Source: an uncultured Lachnospiraceae bacterium (GTDB lineage Bacteria; Bacillota; Clostridia; Lachnospirales; Lachnospiraceae). From it: a stretch of 40,968 nucleotides of DNA. The stretch lies in contig CAMJPM010000021.1 of assembly GCA_946407725.1 (NCBI GenBank), positions 1 through 40,968 on the forward strand, in the 5' to 3' direction. Below the pieces are notes generated by a model, which had not been told where the DNA came from, ran no database searches, and saw only the letters and a program-made list of their open reading frames with translations. A program made the position numbers and the translations under genes. Positions 14,364-24,700 of this stretch are shown here, in pieces. The stretch's first letter is position 1. Each line of letters opens with the position of its first letter.

Positions 14364-15416
14364 ATGATTAAGATCAGTGTTATCATTCCATGCTATAACG
14401 TCAGCCTGTTTATCGACCGGTGCATGGAATCCCTGGAAAAGCAGACTATAGGCATCAATAATCTGGAGATTATCCTTGTAAACGACGCATCAAAGGACGC
14501 TACTCTGGGTAAGCTTTTATTGTGGGAAATGAAGTACCCGGACAATATCTGTGTGATCCCCTTAGAGCAGAATGTGATGCAGGGGGCGGCGAGAAACATC
14601 GCCCGGGACTACTGCCACGGCGAGTATATTGCATATCTGGATGCGGATGACTGGCTCGTACCCTCGGCCTTTGAGAAGATCTACAGGGCTGCCAGACAGA
14701 ACAGGGCGGAGATAGTAAATTACCTGTCAAAGAAGGTCTACGGGAATCCGGAAAATGACGATCCTGGCACAAAGAGCGGGAAAAAAGACAGGATGATCGT
14801 AATAAACAATAACGAAGACAGGCTTCACTATTTTGCCAGGGGAGGAGCACCGTTACTTCGGGGCTGCTGGGACAAGCTTTTCTTAAGGGAATTTGTGATG
14901 GAGCACGATCTGAAGTTTGCGGAGGGGGTTTTTGACGAGGAAAGCCTTTTTACCACTCCCGCATATATGCACATGAAGCGCATTTATGAGCTGAATGAAT
15001 ATCTTCACAGATATTTCCAGAATTCCATAAGCTCCACCTATAACCTGATGATAGACATAAAAAGACGGGATGACAACGCAAAGACCTGGATAGCGACCTA
15101 TGAGGTATTAAAGGAGGATGGATCCCTGGAATCCCAGCATGAGCTTGTGGAATGGTTCTTTGTCATCAATTATTATATAAGATCCTTTATCTTTGCGGCG
15201 TCCAGAAATATCATGTATGACGTGGAAACGGTGAATATCATGCAGGATACGGTTCACACCCTGTTTCCGGATTATATGAATAACAGGACACTTATGGGCA
15301 TGAAGCTCTATGCAAAATCCATGAAGTTAATAGAAGTCAAGGTGGATGAGGACAATATCGGGGAGTATAACGAAAAGTGGCTTGAGATCTGTAAGGAGAA
15401 TGTGGGCGGCATCTGA
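14364..15416 (+). CDS. Family 2 glycosyltransferase
   Basis: 350 residues with a GT-A fold at the N-terminus: I-S-V-I-I-P-C-Y-N-V at the start, V-N-D-A-S-K-D for nucleotide binding, G-A-A-R-N-I-A, and the metal-binding D-A-D-D near residue 95. W-D-K-L-F and E-D/E-E-S-L-F blocks, typical of capsule and cell-wall polysaccharide transferases, follow. The last ~120 residues are helical. It should transfer a nucleotide-activated sugar to a cell-surface glycan or protein; donor and acceptor are not predictable. The next gene is a clear tandem paralogue and its ATG shares the final base of this gene's TGA. GGAGG 9 bases upstream sets the start. Confidence 0.88.
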   Translation: MIKISVIIPCYNVSLFIDRCMESLEKQTIGINNLEIILVNDASKDATLGKLLLWEMKYPDNICVIPLEQNVMQGAARNIARDYCHGEYIAYLDADDWLVPSAFEKIYRAARQNRAEIVNYLSKKVYGNPENDDPGTKSGKKDRMIVINNNEDRLHYFARGGAPLLRGCWDKLFLREFVMEHDLKFAEGVFDEESLFTTPAYMHMKRIYELNEYLHRYFQNSISSTYNLMIDIKRRDDNAKTWIATYEVLKEDGSLESQHELVEWFFVINYYIRSFIFAASRNIMYDVETVNIMQDTVHTLFPDYMNNRTLMGMKLYAKSMKLIEVKVDEDNIGEYNEKWLEICKENVGGI

Positions 15417-16459
15417 TGAAAAAGATATCGGTTATAGTACCTGTCTATAACGCTGAAAAATACATAAACAGATGCTTTTCCTCCCTTATGTCCCAGACCA
15501 TCGGGAGTGACTCTCTGGAAATACTGGCGGTGGATGATGCTTCCACGGATAACAGCTTAAGCCTTATTTCCGGATGGGAGAAAAAATATCCGGAGAGTGT
15601 TGCACTTATCGCCCTTGAGACCAATGTGATGCAGGGAGCCGCAAGGAATATTGCGATGCAGTATGCGAGCGGCGAGTATATTGCCTTTCTGGATGCGGAT
15701 GACTGGCTGCTGCCCTTTGCACTGGAGCATATATATGAAAAGGCGGTTAAGAGCGGCGCAGACATAACAGGTTATTTCTCACGCAATGCCACGGAGTATT
15801 CCCCTGACGACCTGGACTACAGGATGGATAAAAAAAATGAATTCCTGAAGCTCACCGGGAGCGCTGACCTTATAAAGCTTTTATTTACCGGACGCACCAT
15901 GAGGGGCTGCTGGGACAAGATGTATAAGAGGAGCTTTGTTGAAAAGCTTTCTTTAAGGTTTGCGGAGGGTGTTTTTGATGAAGAGAGTCTTTTTACCGTT
16001 CCGGCCTTCCTTTCGGCAAAAAAATACTATATCCTCTACGAGGAGCTTCACAGATATTTTGAAAATCATGAGAGCACGGTATTCAATCTGGCAAAGCACA
16101 TGGAGCACCGGGATGACAACGCAAAGACCTGGTTTGAGCTCTACCATGTACTAAAGGAGGGCGGGTATCTCCTCCGTGAAAAGGAGGTTACTGAGGCGCT
16201 TTTCATACAGAATTACTTTAACAGATCCTTTCTCATCAATATCCCCAGAGGACTTAAATATGACGTATATACTGTTATATCCATGCAGGATACGGTCAGG
16301 GAATTTTTTCCGGAATACCGGAAAAACCCGATCCTCATGCAAATGAGGAGCCTTAAATATACGGAGAGACTTATGGCCTATGAGGTAAATGACGCCAATA
16401 TGGGAGGATTTGAGGATATTATCAGGGAGTTTGCACAAAATGTCGGAAACGAGCTTTGA
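15416..16459 (+). CDS. Family 2 glycosyltransferase (tandem paralogue)
   Basis: 347 residues, the same architecture as the preceding protein. Shared blocks include N-V-M-Q-G-A-A-R-N-I-A, the D-A-D-D-W-L catalytic site, R-G-C-W-D-K, the F-A-E-G-V-F-D-E-E-S-L-F segment and R-D-D-N-A-K-T-W. Similarity over the whole length shows a tandem duplication followed by divergence. The start codon overlaps the previous stop by one base (TGATGA context), so the two are translationally coupled. Two related enzymes side by side suggest they add successive sugars in one glycan (inference). Confidence 0.88.
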   Translation: MKKISVIVPVYNAEKYINRCFSSLMSQTIGSDSLEILAVDDASTDNSLSLISGWEKKYPESVALIALETNVMQGAARNIAMQYASGEYIAFLDADDWLLPFALEHIYEKAVKSGADITGYFSRNATEYSPDDLDYRMDKKNEFLKLTGSADLIKLLFTGRTMRGCWDKMYKRSFVEKLSLRFAEGVFDEESLFTVPAFLSAKKYYILYEELHRYFENHESTVFNLAKHMEHRDDNAKTWFELYHVLKEGGYLLREKEVTEALFIQNYFNRSFLINIPRGLKYDVYTVISMQDTVREFFPEYRKNPILMQMRSLKYTERLMAYEVNDANMGGFEDIIREFAQNVGNEL

Positions 16460-17534
16460 AAAGCTGTCTGTCTGTATAATCACCAGAGATCAGTGTTCCA
16501 GGCTGGAAAAGTGCTTAAAGGCAGTGAAATCATACCTGCCGGGAGCAGACATAGCGGTGCTTGACACCGGAAGCCATGATGACAGCCTTGAAATGGCGGC
16601 AAAGTATACGGATAACACCGGTACCTTTGAATGGTGCGATGATTTTTCAAAAGCAAAGAACGCATGTATGGCACAGGCTAAAAACGATCTGGTGCTGGTT
16701 CTTGACAGTGATGAATATATGGAAGAGGGGGAAGAGAGGTATGGCAGCCTTATATCCCTTTATAAAAAATATCCCGGGGCGGTCGGCAGGATAAGGAGAA
16801 AAAATTCCTTTGTAAACGACCGGGGACAGAAGGTCTGCTACGAGGAATGGATAAACAGGGTATTTGACAGAAGGCTTTTTCATTACGAGGGCAGAATACA
16901 TGAGCAGCTTAATTCCCTGTCCGGAAAAGAAATAAAAACCTATAAAACGGATATCAGGGCTTTTCACGACGGATATGACCTTGAACCGGAGGAAAAGAAA
17001 AAAAAGGCGGAGAGAAATGCCTCTCTTTTATTAAAGGAGATGGGGGAAAAGGCGGATGATCCCTATCTTTGCTATCAGCTGGGAAAGACCTTCTTTGTCT
17101 CGGAAAATAAGGAGAAAGCCGCTCTGTATCTTACAAAAGCCCTTGAATTAAAGCCGGATCCCGGCATGGAGTATATGGAGGATCTCCTCTGCCTTACAGG
17201 ATATGCGCTTCTGGATACGGGGAAAGCGGCAGAGGCTTTTTCAACACTAAAGCCCTTCAGGGAGCAGAGGAGGTATGGCAATAATGCCGACTTCATGTTT
17301 TTATACGGGCTTATTCTGATGAATACTCTTAAATTTGATGAGGCCAGGGAAACCTTTGTTTTCTGCACTTCCCTTCCTCCCTCAAATACTGAGGGCACCT
17401 CCTCGTATTTAGCCTGGTACAATGCGGGAGTGATCTCGGAGGTTCTGGGAGATAAGAGATCCGCCGCCATGTATTACGGCAGGGCAGGGGATTTTGAGAG
17501 GGCCGCAGAGGGCAAAAAAAGGTGCATGAAATAA
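16440..17534 (+). CDS. Glycosyltransferase 2 with C-terminal TPR-like region
   Basis: The frame is open from 16389, but the ATG at 16440 has AGGGAG 10 bases upstream and fits the family start (S-V-C-I-I-T-R-D). It overlaps the preceding gene by 20 bases. 364 residues. Residues 1-170 form a short GT-A domain of the B. subtilis SunS / N-glycosyltransferase-like type: I-A-V-L-D-T-G-S-x-D-x-S, F-E-W-C-D-D-F-S-K-A-K-N, the L-D-S-D-E site, then R-V-F and Y-E-G-R-I-H-E. Residues 190-364 are helical TPR-like units (Y-Q-L-G-K-T-F, A-L-x-L-K-P-D, G-x-x-x-x-x-x-L-G-D-K-R-S-A-A-M-Y-Y). This layout is common in transferases that glycosylate proteins or peptides. It is the last gene of the three-gene operon. 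Confidence 0.85.
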   Translation: MSETSFEKLSVCIITRDQCSRLEKCLKAVKSYLPGADIAVLDTGSHDDSLEMAAKYTDNTGTFEWCDDFSKAKNACMAQAKNDLVLVLDSDEYMEEGEERYGSLISLYKKYPGAVGRIRRKNSFVNDRGQKVCYEEWINRVFDRRLFHYEGRIHEQLNSLSGKEIKTYKTDIRAFHDGYDLEPEEKKKKAERNASLLLKEMGEKADDPYLCYQLGKTFFVSENKEKAALYLTKALELKPDPGMEYMEDLLCLTGYALLDTGKAAEAFSTLKPFREQRRYGNNADFMFLYGLILMNTLKFDEARETFVFCTSLPPSNTEGTSSYLAWYNAGVISEVLGDKRSAAMYYGRAGDFERAAEGKKRCMK

Positions 17535-17560
17535 AAAAACATAAAAATAAGCGTGATTTT

Positions 17561-17589
17561 TTGACAAAGACAGGTAAAGGTGTTATTTT
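17561..17589 (+). promoter_or_regulatory. Promoter of the ptb-buk operon
   Basis: A perfect TTGACA (17561-17566), a 17-base spacer and TATTTT (17584-17589) lie in the 146-base gap before ptb. No terminator with a T-run is evident after the glycosyltransferase genes. The leader of about 85 bases contains the short palindrome ATCCCCCCGGGGAT (17612-17625). Confidence 0.6.
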
Positions 17590-17680
17590 TTTATCTGTTG
17601 TATTTTGTTGAAATCCCCCCGGGGATGTTTTAGCGGCGTTAAAGATACTGTTAAAGTTACAATATAGAAGGAGAAACAAT

Positions 17681-18601
17681 ATGAGCAAGCATTTTGATGA
17701 CATTATCGCACAGGTTAAGTCCATTCCCATGAAAAAGCTGTCAGTGGCGGCAGCGGAGGACGAAAATGTTCTGGAGGCCGTCCGCAAGGCAAGGAGAGAG
17801 GGCATAGCCAATGCCATTCTTGTGGGTGATGCGGACAAGATCACTGAGATCGGAAAAAAGCTGGACATGGAGCTGGATAAATATGAGATCATCGATATCA
17901 AGGATCCCATTGAGGCAGCCCATCAGGCAGTGAAGCTGGTGCATGACGGCGAGGCTGAGATGTATATGAAGGGTCTTATCCAGAGCAAGGATTTCTTAAA
18001 GAGCATATTGGACAAGGAAGTGGGCTTAAGGACAGGAAAGACCCTTTCCCATGTGTGCGTATTTGAGATAAAGGGCATAAAGCAGCTTCTCTTCCTTACG
18101 GATGTGGCCTTCATGACCTATCCCACACTGGAGGAAAAGGTGGCGATCATAGAGAATACCGTGGATGTATGCGCTGCATGCGGCATAGAGAATCCCAAGG
18201 TTGCGCCCCTTGCGGCAGTTGAGGTGGTAAATCCCAAGATGCCTGTAACTTTGGAGGCTGCAGAGCTCACAAAGATGAATGAGGAAGGGAAGATCAAAAA
18301 CTGTATAGTTGACGGGCCTTTGAGCGCAGATCTGGCCATCTTCCCTGAGGCTGCACTCCACAAGGGAGCTACAGACAGAAAGATACAGGGAGACGCCGAT
18401 ATACTGCTTTTCCCTGATATTCACGCCGGAAATATCGCATATAAATTTATCGTACATACAACAGAGTTTAAGAACGGCTGCATCCTTACAGGAACAAAGG
18501 CACCCGCCATACTCACCAGCCGTTCGGACAGTGTGGAGACTAAGGTAAATTCCATCGCTCTGGCGTCAGTAGTTGCAGAGCACTTAAGAAAGCAGAAATA
18601 A
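17681..18601 (+). CDS. ptb: Phosphate butyryltransferase
   Basis: 306 residues, the usual length for Ptb. It converts butyryl-CoA and phosphate to butyryl phosphate and CoA in the cytoplasm, the first step of the kinase route to butyrate. It shows the phosphate acetyl/butyryltransferase fold: A-x-A-x-D-x-x-V-L-E-A-V, A-I-L-V-G-D, K-G-L-I-Q-S/T, T-H/S-V-x-V-F near residue 125, V-D-G-P-L-S-x-D-x-A, and the C-terminal D-I-L-L-F-P-D-I-x-A-G-N-I-x-Y-K block. The strong GAAGGAG and the butyrate kinase gene 36 bases downstream settle the identity over phosphate acetyltransferase. Confidence 0.94.
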   Translation: MSKHFDDIIAQVKSIPMKKLSVAAAEDENVLEAVRKARREGIANAILVGDADKITEIGKKLDMELDKYEIIDIKDPIEAAHQAVKLVHDGEAEMYMKGLIQSKDFLKSILDKEVGLRTGKTLSHVCVFEIKGIKQLLFLTDVAFMTYPTLEEKVAIIENTVDVCAACGIENPKVAPLAAVEVVNPKMPVTLEAAELTKMNEEGKIKNCIVDGPLSADLAIFPEAALHKGATDRKIQGDADILLFPDIHAGNIAYKFIVHTTEFKNGCILTGTKAPAILTSRSDSVETKVNSIALASVVAEHLRKQK

Positions 18602-18637
18602 AATAGAACAGACACCACAAGAAAGGAGAATTTCAAC

Positions 18638-19708
18638 ATGGCAATCAAGTCACTTATCATCAACCCGGGTTCAACATCCACAAAGATCGCAGTATTTGAA
18701 GATGAGAACATGCTCTTTGACAAGACCCTGCGTCATACAAATGAGGAGATAGCACAGTTTGATTCCATAATAGCCCAGAAGGGTTTCAGAAAGGATATCA
18801 TCATTGATTTCCTGAATGAGCAGAATTTCGATATTAAGAGCCTCAATGTCATTGTTGGAAGAGGCGGTCTTGTAAAGCCGGTTTCCGGAGGCACCTATAT
18901 TGTAAATGATGCCCTTGCCCATGATCTTGAGATAGGAGTACAGGGACAGCATGCCAGCAACCTGGGAGGACTCCTTGCCCGTGAGATAGGTGACGAGATC
19001 GGGGTTGATGCGTATATCGTGGATCCCGTTGCAGTAGATGAGATGGAACCCATTGCCAGGATCTCAGGTAACGAAGCCATTGAGAGGACAGCCATTTCCC
19101 ATCCCTTAAACCAGAAGGCAATGGCCAGGCGCTATGCTAAGGAGATTGGTAAAAGATATGATGAGCTTGACCTGATCGTGGTACATATGGGCGGCGGTGT
19201 TTCCTGCGGAGCCCACCATAACGGACGTATCGTGGATGTTTTCAACGCTCTTGATGGAGACGGCGCATTTTCACCTGAGAGGGCGGGCGGACTTCCCGTA
19301 GGTCCCCTTGTAAAGCTGTGCTTCTCCGGAAAATATACAGAAGCGGAAGTCAGAAAGATGCTGGTGGGAGAAGGCGGATTAAATTCCTACCTGAAATGCA
19401 ATGATATGATGAAATGCCAGCAGATGGTAAAGGACGGGGATAAGAAGGCCGCACTGGTAATAGACGCTTTCATATATCAGATCTCAAAGAACATAGGAGC
19501 CATGGCTGCGGTTCTTAAGGGACATGTGGACCAGATCATCTTAACAGGCGGTATCGCCCATGATAAACAGGTAACAGAGAGTATTACGGAAAGAGTCGGC
19601 TTTATTGCACCCGTTACCATCTATGCGGGTGAGGATGAGCTTCTGGCCCTTGCCCAGGGCGCGCTGCGTGTGATGAATAAGGAAGAAGAGGCAAAAATCT
19701 ATTCATGA
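18638..19708 (+). CDS. buk: Butyrate kinase
   Basis: 356 residues of the acetate/butyrate kinase (ASKHA) family. It transfers phosphate from butyryl phosphate to ADP, yielding butyrate and ATP. Visible motifs are the N-terminal [20 protein letters not shown], the [15 protein letters not shown] block specific to Buk, and I-I-L-T-G-G-I-A. Its length (acetate kinases are near 400) and the ptb partner support butyrate rather than acetate. The start follows AGAAAGGAG. Its ATGA overlaps the secA start codon, an odd coupling of fermentation to the protein secretion motor. Confidence 0.95.
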   Translation: MAIKSLIINPGSTSTKIAVFEDENMLFDKTLRHTNEEIAQFDSIIAQKGFRKDIIIDFLNEQNFDIKSLNVIVGRGGLVKPVSGGTYIVNDALAHDLEIGVQGQHASNLGGLLAREIGDEIGVDAYIVDPVAVDEMEPIARISGNEAIERTAISHPLNQKAMARRYAKEIGKRYDELDLIVVHMGGGVSCGAHHNGRIVDVFNALDGDGAFSPERAGGLPVGPLVKLCFSGKYTEAEVRKMLVGEGGLNSYLKCNDMMKCQQMVKDGDKKAALVIDAFIYQISKNIGAMAAVLKGHVDQIILTGGIAHDKQVTESITERVGFIAPVTIYAGEDELLALAQGALRVMNKEEEAKIYS

Positions 19709-22296
19709 GTATTTTTGAGAAGTTCTTTGGAACCCACAGCGAGAGGGAATTAAAGAAAATAATGCCCTCCGTTGAAAAGATATTGTCCATGCATGATGAA
19801 ATGGCAAAGTTGAGCGATGAGGAATTGAAGGCCCAAACCGTCAAATTCCGAAAGGCTCTTTCAGAGGGAAAGACATTGGAAGACATTCTCCCTGAAGCCT
19901 ATGCCACCGTGAGGGAAGCGGGAAAAAGGGTGCTTAATATGGAGCACTTCCCGGTACAGCTCATAGGCGGGATAATTCTTCATCAGGGACGTATCGCCGA
20001 AATGAGAACAGGTGAAGGAAAAACTCTGGTCGCCACCCTTCCGGCATACTTAAATGCCCTTGAGGGGAAGGGTGTCTTTGTGGTGACCGTAAACGACTAT
20101 CTTGCAAAGCGTGACGCGGAACAGATGGGGCAGATACATGAGTTTCTCGGACTTTCCGTGGGACTTATCCAGAACGGCATGACCAGTGCCGAGAGGCAGA
20201 AATCCTACAGCTGCGATATCACCTATGTCACAAATAACGAGCTGGGTTTTGATTACCTAAGGGACAATATGGCGATCTACAAGAACCAGCTGGTGTTAAG
20301 GGATCTTAATTACGCCATAATCGACGAGGTAGACTCCATACTTATTGATGAAGCCCGTACACCCCTTATCATTTCCGGACAGAGCGGAAAATCCACAAAG
20401 ATGTATGAAGCCTGTGAGATACTGGCCCATCAGATGCAGCGGGGCGAAGCCAGCAGCGAGGAGCTCTCCAAGATGGACGCCATCATGGGTATCGAGATAG
20501 AGGAGACCGGAGATTTTATCGTAAATGAAAAGGATAAGATCGTTAACCTGACAGAGCAGGGCGTGAAGAAGGTGGAGCAGTTCTTCCACATTGAAAACCT
20601 GGCAGATCCTGAGAATCTGGAAATACAGCACTGTATAATACTGGCGCTGAGAGCCAATAATCTGATGCACAGGGACAAGGACTATGTGGTAAAGGACGAC
20701 CAGATCCTCATAGTAGACGAATTCACCGGACGTATCATGCCGGGAAGACGTTATTCCGACGGCCTCCATCAGGCCATTGAAGCAAAGGAGCATGTGAAGG
20801 TAAAGCGGGAGAGCAAGACCCTTGCCACCATAACCTTCCAGAATTTCTTTAATAAATTCAGAAAAAAGGCGGGTATGACAGGTACGGCCTTAACGGAGGA
20901 AAAGGAATTCCGTGAGATCTACAGCATGGACGTTATCACCATACCCACAAACCGGCCCATGATCAGAAAGGACCTTCAGGATGCCGTATTTAAGACAAAG
21001 AGGGAAAAACTGAAGGCCATCTGTGATGAGATCGAGCGGGTACACGCCACAGGACAGCCGATCCTGGTGGGTACCATAACCATAGAAGCTTCCGAGGAGC
21101 TGTCGGCCCTCTTAAATAAAAGAGGTATCAAGCATAACGTGCTGAATGCCAAGTTCCATGAAATGGAAGCGGAGATAGTTTCCCACGCCGGAGAGCACGG
21201 GGCCGTCACCATAGCCACAAACATGGCAGGCCGTGGTACCGATATAAAGCTGGATCCCGAGTCAAAGGATGCCGGAGGTCTTATGATCATCGGTACGGAG
21301 AGACATGAGGCCAGGCGTATAGACAACCAGCTCCGCGGACGTTCAGGACGTCAGGGAGATCCCGGATCCTCCAGATTTTATATCTGTTTAGAGGATGACC
21401 TTATGAGGTTATTCGGTTCCGACAGGCTGATGCAGGTGTTTGAAGCCCTGAACGTGCCTGAGGGAGAGCAGATAGAGCATGGAATGCTCACAAAGGCCAT
21501 AGAAAAGGCCCAGATGAAGATCGAGGAGAATAACTTCGGTATCAGAAAGAACCTCCTTGATTATGACGCCGTAAATAACGACCAGAGGGAGATCATCTAT
21601 GATGAGAGACGCAAGGTTCTTGACGGCGAGAATATGAGGGATTCTATCTACGGCATGATCACGGATATAACGGAAAATGCGGTGGATATGACCATAGGAG
21701 AGGATCAGAAGACTGAGGACTGGGATATCCCGGGTCTTAACCAGCTTCTGCTGCCCATAATCCCCATGGAGCACATAAAGACTCCGGATGTAAGAAATAA
21801 GAGCGTGGCCGAGCTGAAGCACATGCTTAAGGAAAAGGCCGTAAAGATCTACGAAGACAAGGAAGCCGAGTTTCCGCAGCCCGAGATGCTACGGGAGATC
21901 GAGCGGGTGATCCTCTTAAAGGTAATAGACAGAAAGTGGATGGATCACATTGATGATATGGAGCAGCTCCGTCAGGGTATCGGACTCCAGGCCTTCGGAC
22001 AGAGGGATCCGGTGGTGGAATACAGGACCGCCGGTTTTGAGATGTTCGACCAGATGACTGCGGCCATAAAGGAAGACACTGTAAGGCTCTTGATGCATGT
22101 CCATGTTGAGGAAAAGGTGGAGAGAGAGCAGGTGGCCAAGGTCACAGGCACCAACAAGGATGATTCCGTCAAAAAGGGCCCGAAAAAGAGAACAAATAAA
22201 AAGATATATCCCAATGATCCCTGTCCCTGCGGCAGCGGGCTGAAATATAAAAATTGTCACATGAAAAAAGGCGGTATGGAAAATGCTGGAGCTTGA
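19705..22296 (+). CDS. secA: Preprotein translocase ATPase SecA
   Basis: 863 residues, close to the normal size. SecA drives post-translational protein export through SecYEG. Walker A is M-R-T-G-E-G-K-T-L near residue 100, Walker B is [13 protein letters not shown], and motif VI is [10 protein letters not shown]. The preprotein cross-linking, helical scaffold and wing domains are collinear. The C-terminus keeps the SecB/zinc-binding SEC-C motif C-P-C-G-S-G-x-K-Y-K-N-C-H. The ATG overlaps the buk stop by four bases, and the prfB start lies inside its last 14 bases, so buk, secA and prfB should be translated from one message. Confidence 0.97.
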   Translation: MSIFEKFFGTHSERELKKIMPSVEKILSMHDEMAKLSDEELKAQTVKFRKALSEGKTLEDILPEAYATVREAGKRVLNMEHFPVQLIGGIILHQGRIAEMRTGEGKTLVATLPAYLNALEGKGVFVVTVNDYLAKRDAEQMGQIHEFLGLSVGLIQNGMTSAERQKSYSCDITYVTNNELGFDYLRDNMAIYKNQLVLRDLNYAIIDEVDSILIDEARTPLIISGQSGKSTKMYEACEILAHQMQRGEASSEELSKMDAIMGIEIEETGDFIVNEKDKIVNLTEQGVKKVEQFFHIENLADPENLEIQHCIILALRANNLMHRDKDYVVKDDQILIVDEFTGRIMPGRRYSDGLHQAIEAKEHVKVKRESKTLATITFQNFFNKFRKKAGMTGTALTEEKEFREIYSMDVITIPTNRPMIRKDLQDAVFKTKREKLKAICDEIERVHATGQPILVGTITIEASEELSALLNKRGIKHNVLNAKFHEMEAEIVSHAGEHGAVTIATNMAGRGTDIKLDPESKDAGGLMIIGTERHEARRIDNQLRGRSGRQGDPGSSRFYICLEDDLMRLFGSDRLMQVFEALNVPEGEQIEHGMLTKAIEKAQMKIEENNFGIRKNLLDYDAVNNDQREIIYDERRKVLDGENMRDSIYGMITDITENAVDMTIGEDQKTEDWDIPGLNQLLLPIIPMEHIKTPDVRNKSVAELKHMLKEKAVKIYEDKEAEFPQPEMLREIERVILLKVIDRKWMDHIDDMEQLRQGIGLQAFGQRDPVVEYRTAGFEMFDQMTAAIKEDTVRLLMHVHVEEKVEREQVAKVTGTNKDDSVKKGPKKRTNKKIYPNDPCPCGSGLKYKNCHMKKGGMENAGA

Positions 22297-23413
22297 TAAT
22301 CTGAAGGTTGAGCTGGAAGGATACAGGATCCCCCTTCAGGATCTCTATAAATCCCTGGATCTTGAAAGCAAGGAAAACAGGATAGTGGAGCTTAACCGGA
22401 GAATGGAAGAGCCGGATTTCTGGAACGATCCCGAGACAAGCACCAGACAGAGCAAGGAGCTGGGGAGCTTAAAGGAGGACGTTGCCACCTATAAAAAGCT
22501 TTCGGGACAGTTTGAGGACATGTTTGACCTTATAGACATGGCCAACGAGGACAATGATGAGGTTCTGGCCTCCGAGATAAAGGAGGAATACGAGGGCTTT
22601 AAGGCGGACTATGAGAGGATACGGTTAAAGACCCTGCTCTCCGGCGAATATGATAACTGCAACGCCATACTCCGGCTTAATGCTGGAGCAGGAGGCACAG
22701 AGTCCTGTGACTGGTGCAGCATGCTTTTCCGTATGTACAGCAAATGGTCAGAGAGCCACGGCTTTAAGCTGGAGGTGCTGGATTCCCTTGACGGGGACGA
22801 GGCGGGCTTAAAGAGCTGCACCTTCCAGATAAACGGTGAAAACGCATACGGCTATTTAAAATCTGAAAAGGGAGTGCACCGTCTTGTGCGTATAAGCCCT
22901 TTCAACGCCCAGGGGAAGAGGCAGACCTCCTTTGTTTCCCTGGATGTCATGCCGGATATAGAAGATGACATAGATGTGGAGATAAAACCCGATGATATAA
23001 GGGTAGATACCTACCGTTCCTCGGGAGCCGGAGGACAGCATATCAATAAGACAAGCTCCGCCATAAGGATCACTCACTTCCCCACGGGAATAGTGGTGAC
23101 CTGTCAGAATGAGCGTTCCCAGTTCCAGAATAAGGACAAGGCCATGCAGATGCTGAAGTCAAAGCTCCTTATGCTGGCTATGGAGAATAACGCTGAAAAG
23201 CTCTCAGAGATAAGAGGCGAAATAAAGGACAACGCCTGGGGATCCCAGATAAGGTCCTATTTCCTGCAGCCTTACCAGCTGGTAAAAGATCTTCGGACCG
23301 GGGTGGAAATAGCCCAGGCTGACAGCGTGCTGAACGGGAATATCGATCCCTTTATTAACGGTTATCTCGTATGGGTATCCAGGGGAATGCCCCAGCAGGG
23401 AATCGGGGATTAG
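22283..23413 (+). CDS. prfB: Peptide chain release factor 2, without the programmed frameshift
   Basis: 376 residues in one uninterrupted frame. It releases peptides at UGA and UAA. RF2 identity rests on the S-P-F anticodon-like tripeptide ([11 protein letters not shown]) and the universal G-G-Q ([12 protein letters not shown]). In many bacteria this gene contains an in-frame UGA near codon 25 that must be bypassed by +1 frameshift for autoregulation. Here the equivalent region (about bases 22340-22380) reads straight through with no UGA. The ATG overlaps secA by 14 bases, the common secA-prfB order. Confidence 0.95.
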   Translation: MLELDNLKVELEGYRIPLQDLYKSLDLESKENRIVELNRRMEEPDFWNDPETSTRQSKELGSLKEDVATYKKLSGQFEDMFDLIDMANEDNDEVLASEIKEEYEGFKADYERIRLKTLLSGEYDNCNAILRLNAGAGGTESCDWCSMLFRMYSKWSESHGFKLEVLDSLDGDEAGLKSCTFQINGENAYGYLKSEKGVHRLVRISPFNAQGKRQTSFVSLDVMPDIEDDIDVEIKPDDIRVDTYRSSGAGGQHINKTSSAIRITHFPTGIVVTCQNERSQFQNKDKAMQMLKSKLLMLAMENNAEKLSEIRGEIKDNAWGSQIRSYFLQPYQLVKDLRTGVEIAQADSVLNGNIDPFINGYLVWVSRGMPQQGIGD

Positions 23414-23476
23414 CAGCGGCTGTAAATAAAACCGGAGTATATATTCGCTTCGAAAAATAAAAGGAATGTCGGAAAT

Positions 23477-24700
23477 ATGGTAAATATAGCGGTTCTGGGG
23501 TATGGAACGGTGGGATCGGGTGTAGTAAGGGTTCTGACCACCAATCAGGAGAAGATAGACAAAAAGGCCGGGGTGCCTGTCAGGATCAAATATGTACTGG
23601 ATCTCAGGGACTTCCCGGGAGACCCTGTGCAGGAGAAAATAGTACACGACTACAACGTGATCTTAAATGATCCGGAGATAAAGGTGGTTGTGGAGGTAAT
23701 GGGAGGCCTGAAGCCTGCGTATGATTTCACAAAAGCGGCTATTATGGCGGGAAAGAGCGTCTGTACCTCAAATAAGGAGCTGGTGGCAGAGTACGGCTCC
23801 GAGCTTCTGGAGCTGGCGCGTGAAAAAAACGTAAACTATATGTTTGAAGCCAGCTGTGGTGGAGGTATCCCGGTGATACGCCCCTTAAACAGCTCCCTCA
23901 CCGCAGAGGACATAGACGAGGTGTCAGGTATACTTAACGGCACCACCAATTACATTCTTTCCGAGATGACGGAAAAGGGTTCGGATTTCAATGATGCCCT
24001 TAAGGAAGCGAAGGCGCTGGGATATGCCGAGAGAAATCCGGAAGCCGATGTGGAGGGCTATGACGCCTGCAGAAAGATCGCGATTCTGTCCTCACTGGCC
24101 TTCGGAAAGACGGTTAAATACAGTAAGATCCACACTGAGGGTATTACGAAGATCACTCCCGAAGACATTACCTTCGCAAAGGAAGCGGATATGGCTATAA
24201 AGCTTTTAGCCAGCGCTTATAAGGATGTAAAGGAGGACGGAACAGAGGACTATTACGCCATGGTGGCACCTTTCCTTGTGCGCCACGGACATCCCCTTTA
24301 TAATGTCAATGGTGTCTTTAACGCAGTGTTTATCCACGGGAATATGCTTGGGGATACCATGTTCTACGGCAGCGGGGCGGGCAGCACGCCCACAGCCAGC
24401 GCTGTAGTGGCTGATGTGGTGGATGCGGTACGCCATCTTAACAGAAGTCTCTATGTGTTCTGGGACCAGGATGAGCTTACTCTCTCTGATAACGGTTCCC
24501 ATGTAAGACCCTTCTTTATCAGGGTACCTGCAGAAAAGAAGGAAGAGGCGGCTAAGCTGTTCAATGCAGAAAAGACGGTGGAGAGCAGCGATATCCCGTC
24601 AGAGGCAGCGCTTATCACCGCCTTCATGCAGGAAAATGAATTCCGGAAAAAATGCGAAGAAGCCGGATACGTCATAAGCAGTATCAGGGTGAATGTGTAG
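23477..24700 (+). CDS. hom: Homoserine dehydrogenase
   Basis: 407 residues. It reduces aspartate semialdehyde to homoserine with NAD(P)H, the branch to threonine and methionine. The N-terminal Rossmann motif is V-L-G-Y-G-T-V-G-S-G-V. Further signs are T-S-N-K-E-L-V-A, the catalytic region A-S-C-G-G-G-I-P-V-I-R-P, G-I-L-N-G-T-T-N-Y-I-L, A-x-x-L-G-Y-A-E-x-x-P-x-x-D-V-x-G-x-D, and Y-G-x-G-A-G-x-x-P-T-A-S-A-V. A short ACT-like C-terminal region (about 345-407) suggests threonine feedback. The stop codon is part of the first hairpin of the array that separates it from lysC. Confidence 0.95.
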   Translation: MVNIAVLGYGTVGSGVVRVLTTNQEKIDKKAGVPVRIKYVLDLRDFPGDPVQEKIVHDYNVILNDPEIKVVVEVMGGLKPAYDFTKAAIMAGKSVCTSNKELVAEYGSELLELAREKNVNYMFEASCGGGIPVIRPLNSSLTAEDIDEVSGILNGTTNYILSEMTEKGSDFNDALKEAKALGYAERNPEADVEGYDACRKIAILSSLAFGKTVKYSKIHTEGITKITPEDITFAKEADMAIKLLASAYKDVKEDGTEDYYAMVAPFLVRHGHPLYNVNGVFNAVFIHGNMLGDTMFYGSGAGSTPTASAVVADVVDAVRHLNRSLYVFWDQDELTLSDNGSHVRPFFIRVPAEKKEEAAKLFNAEKTVESSDIPSEAALITAFMQENEFRKKCEEAGYVISSIRVNV

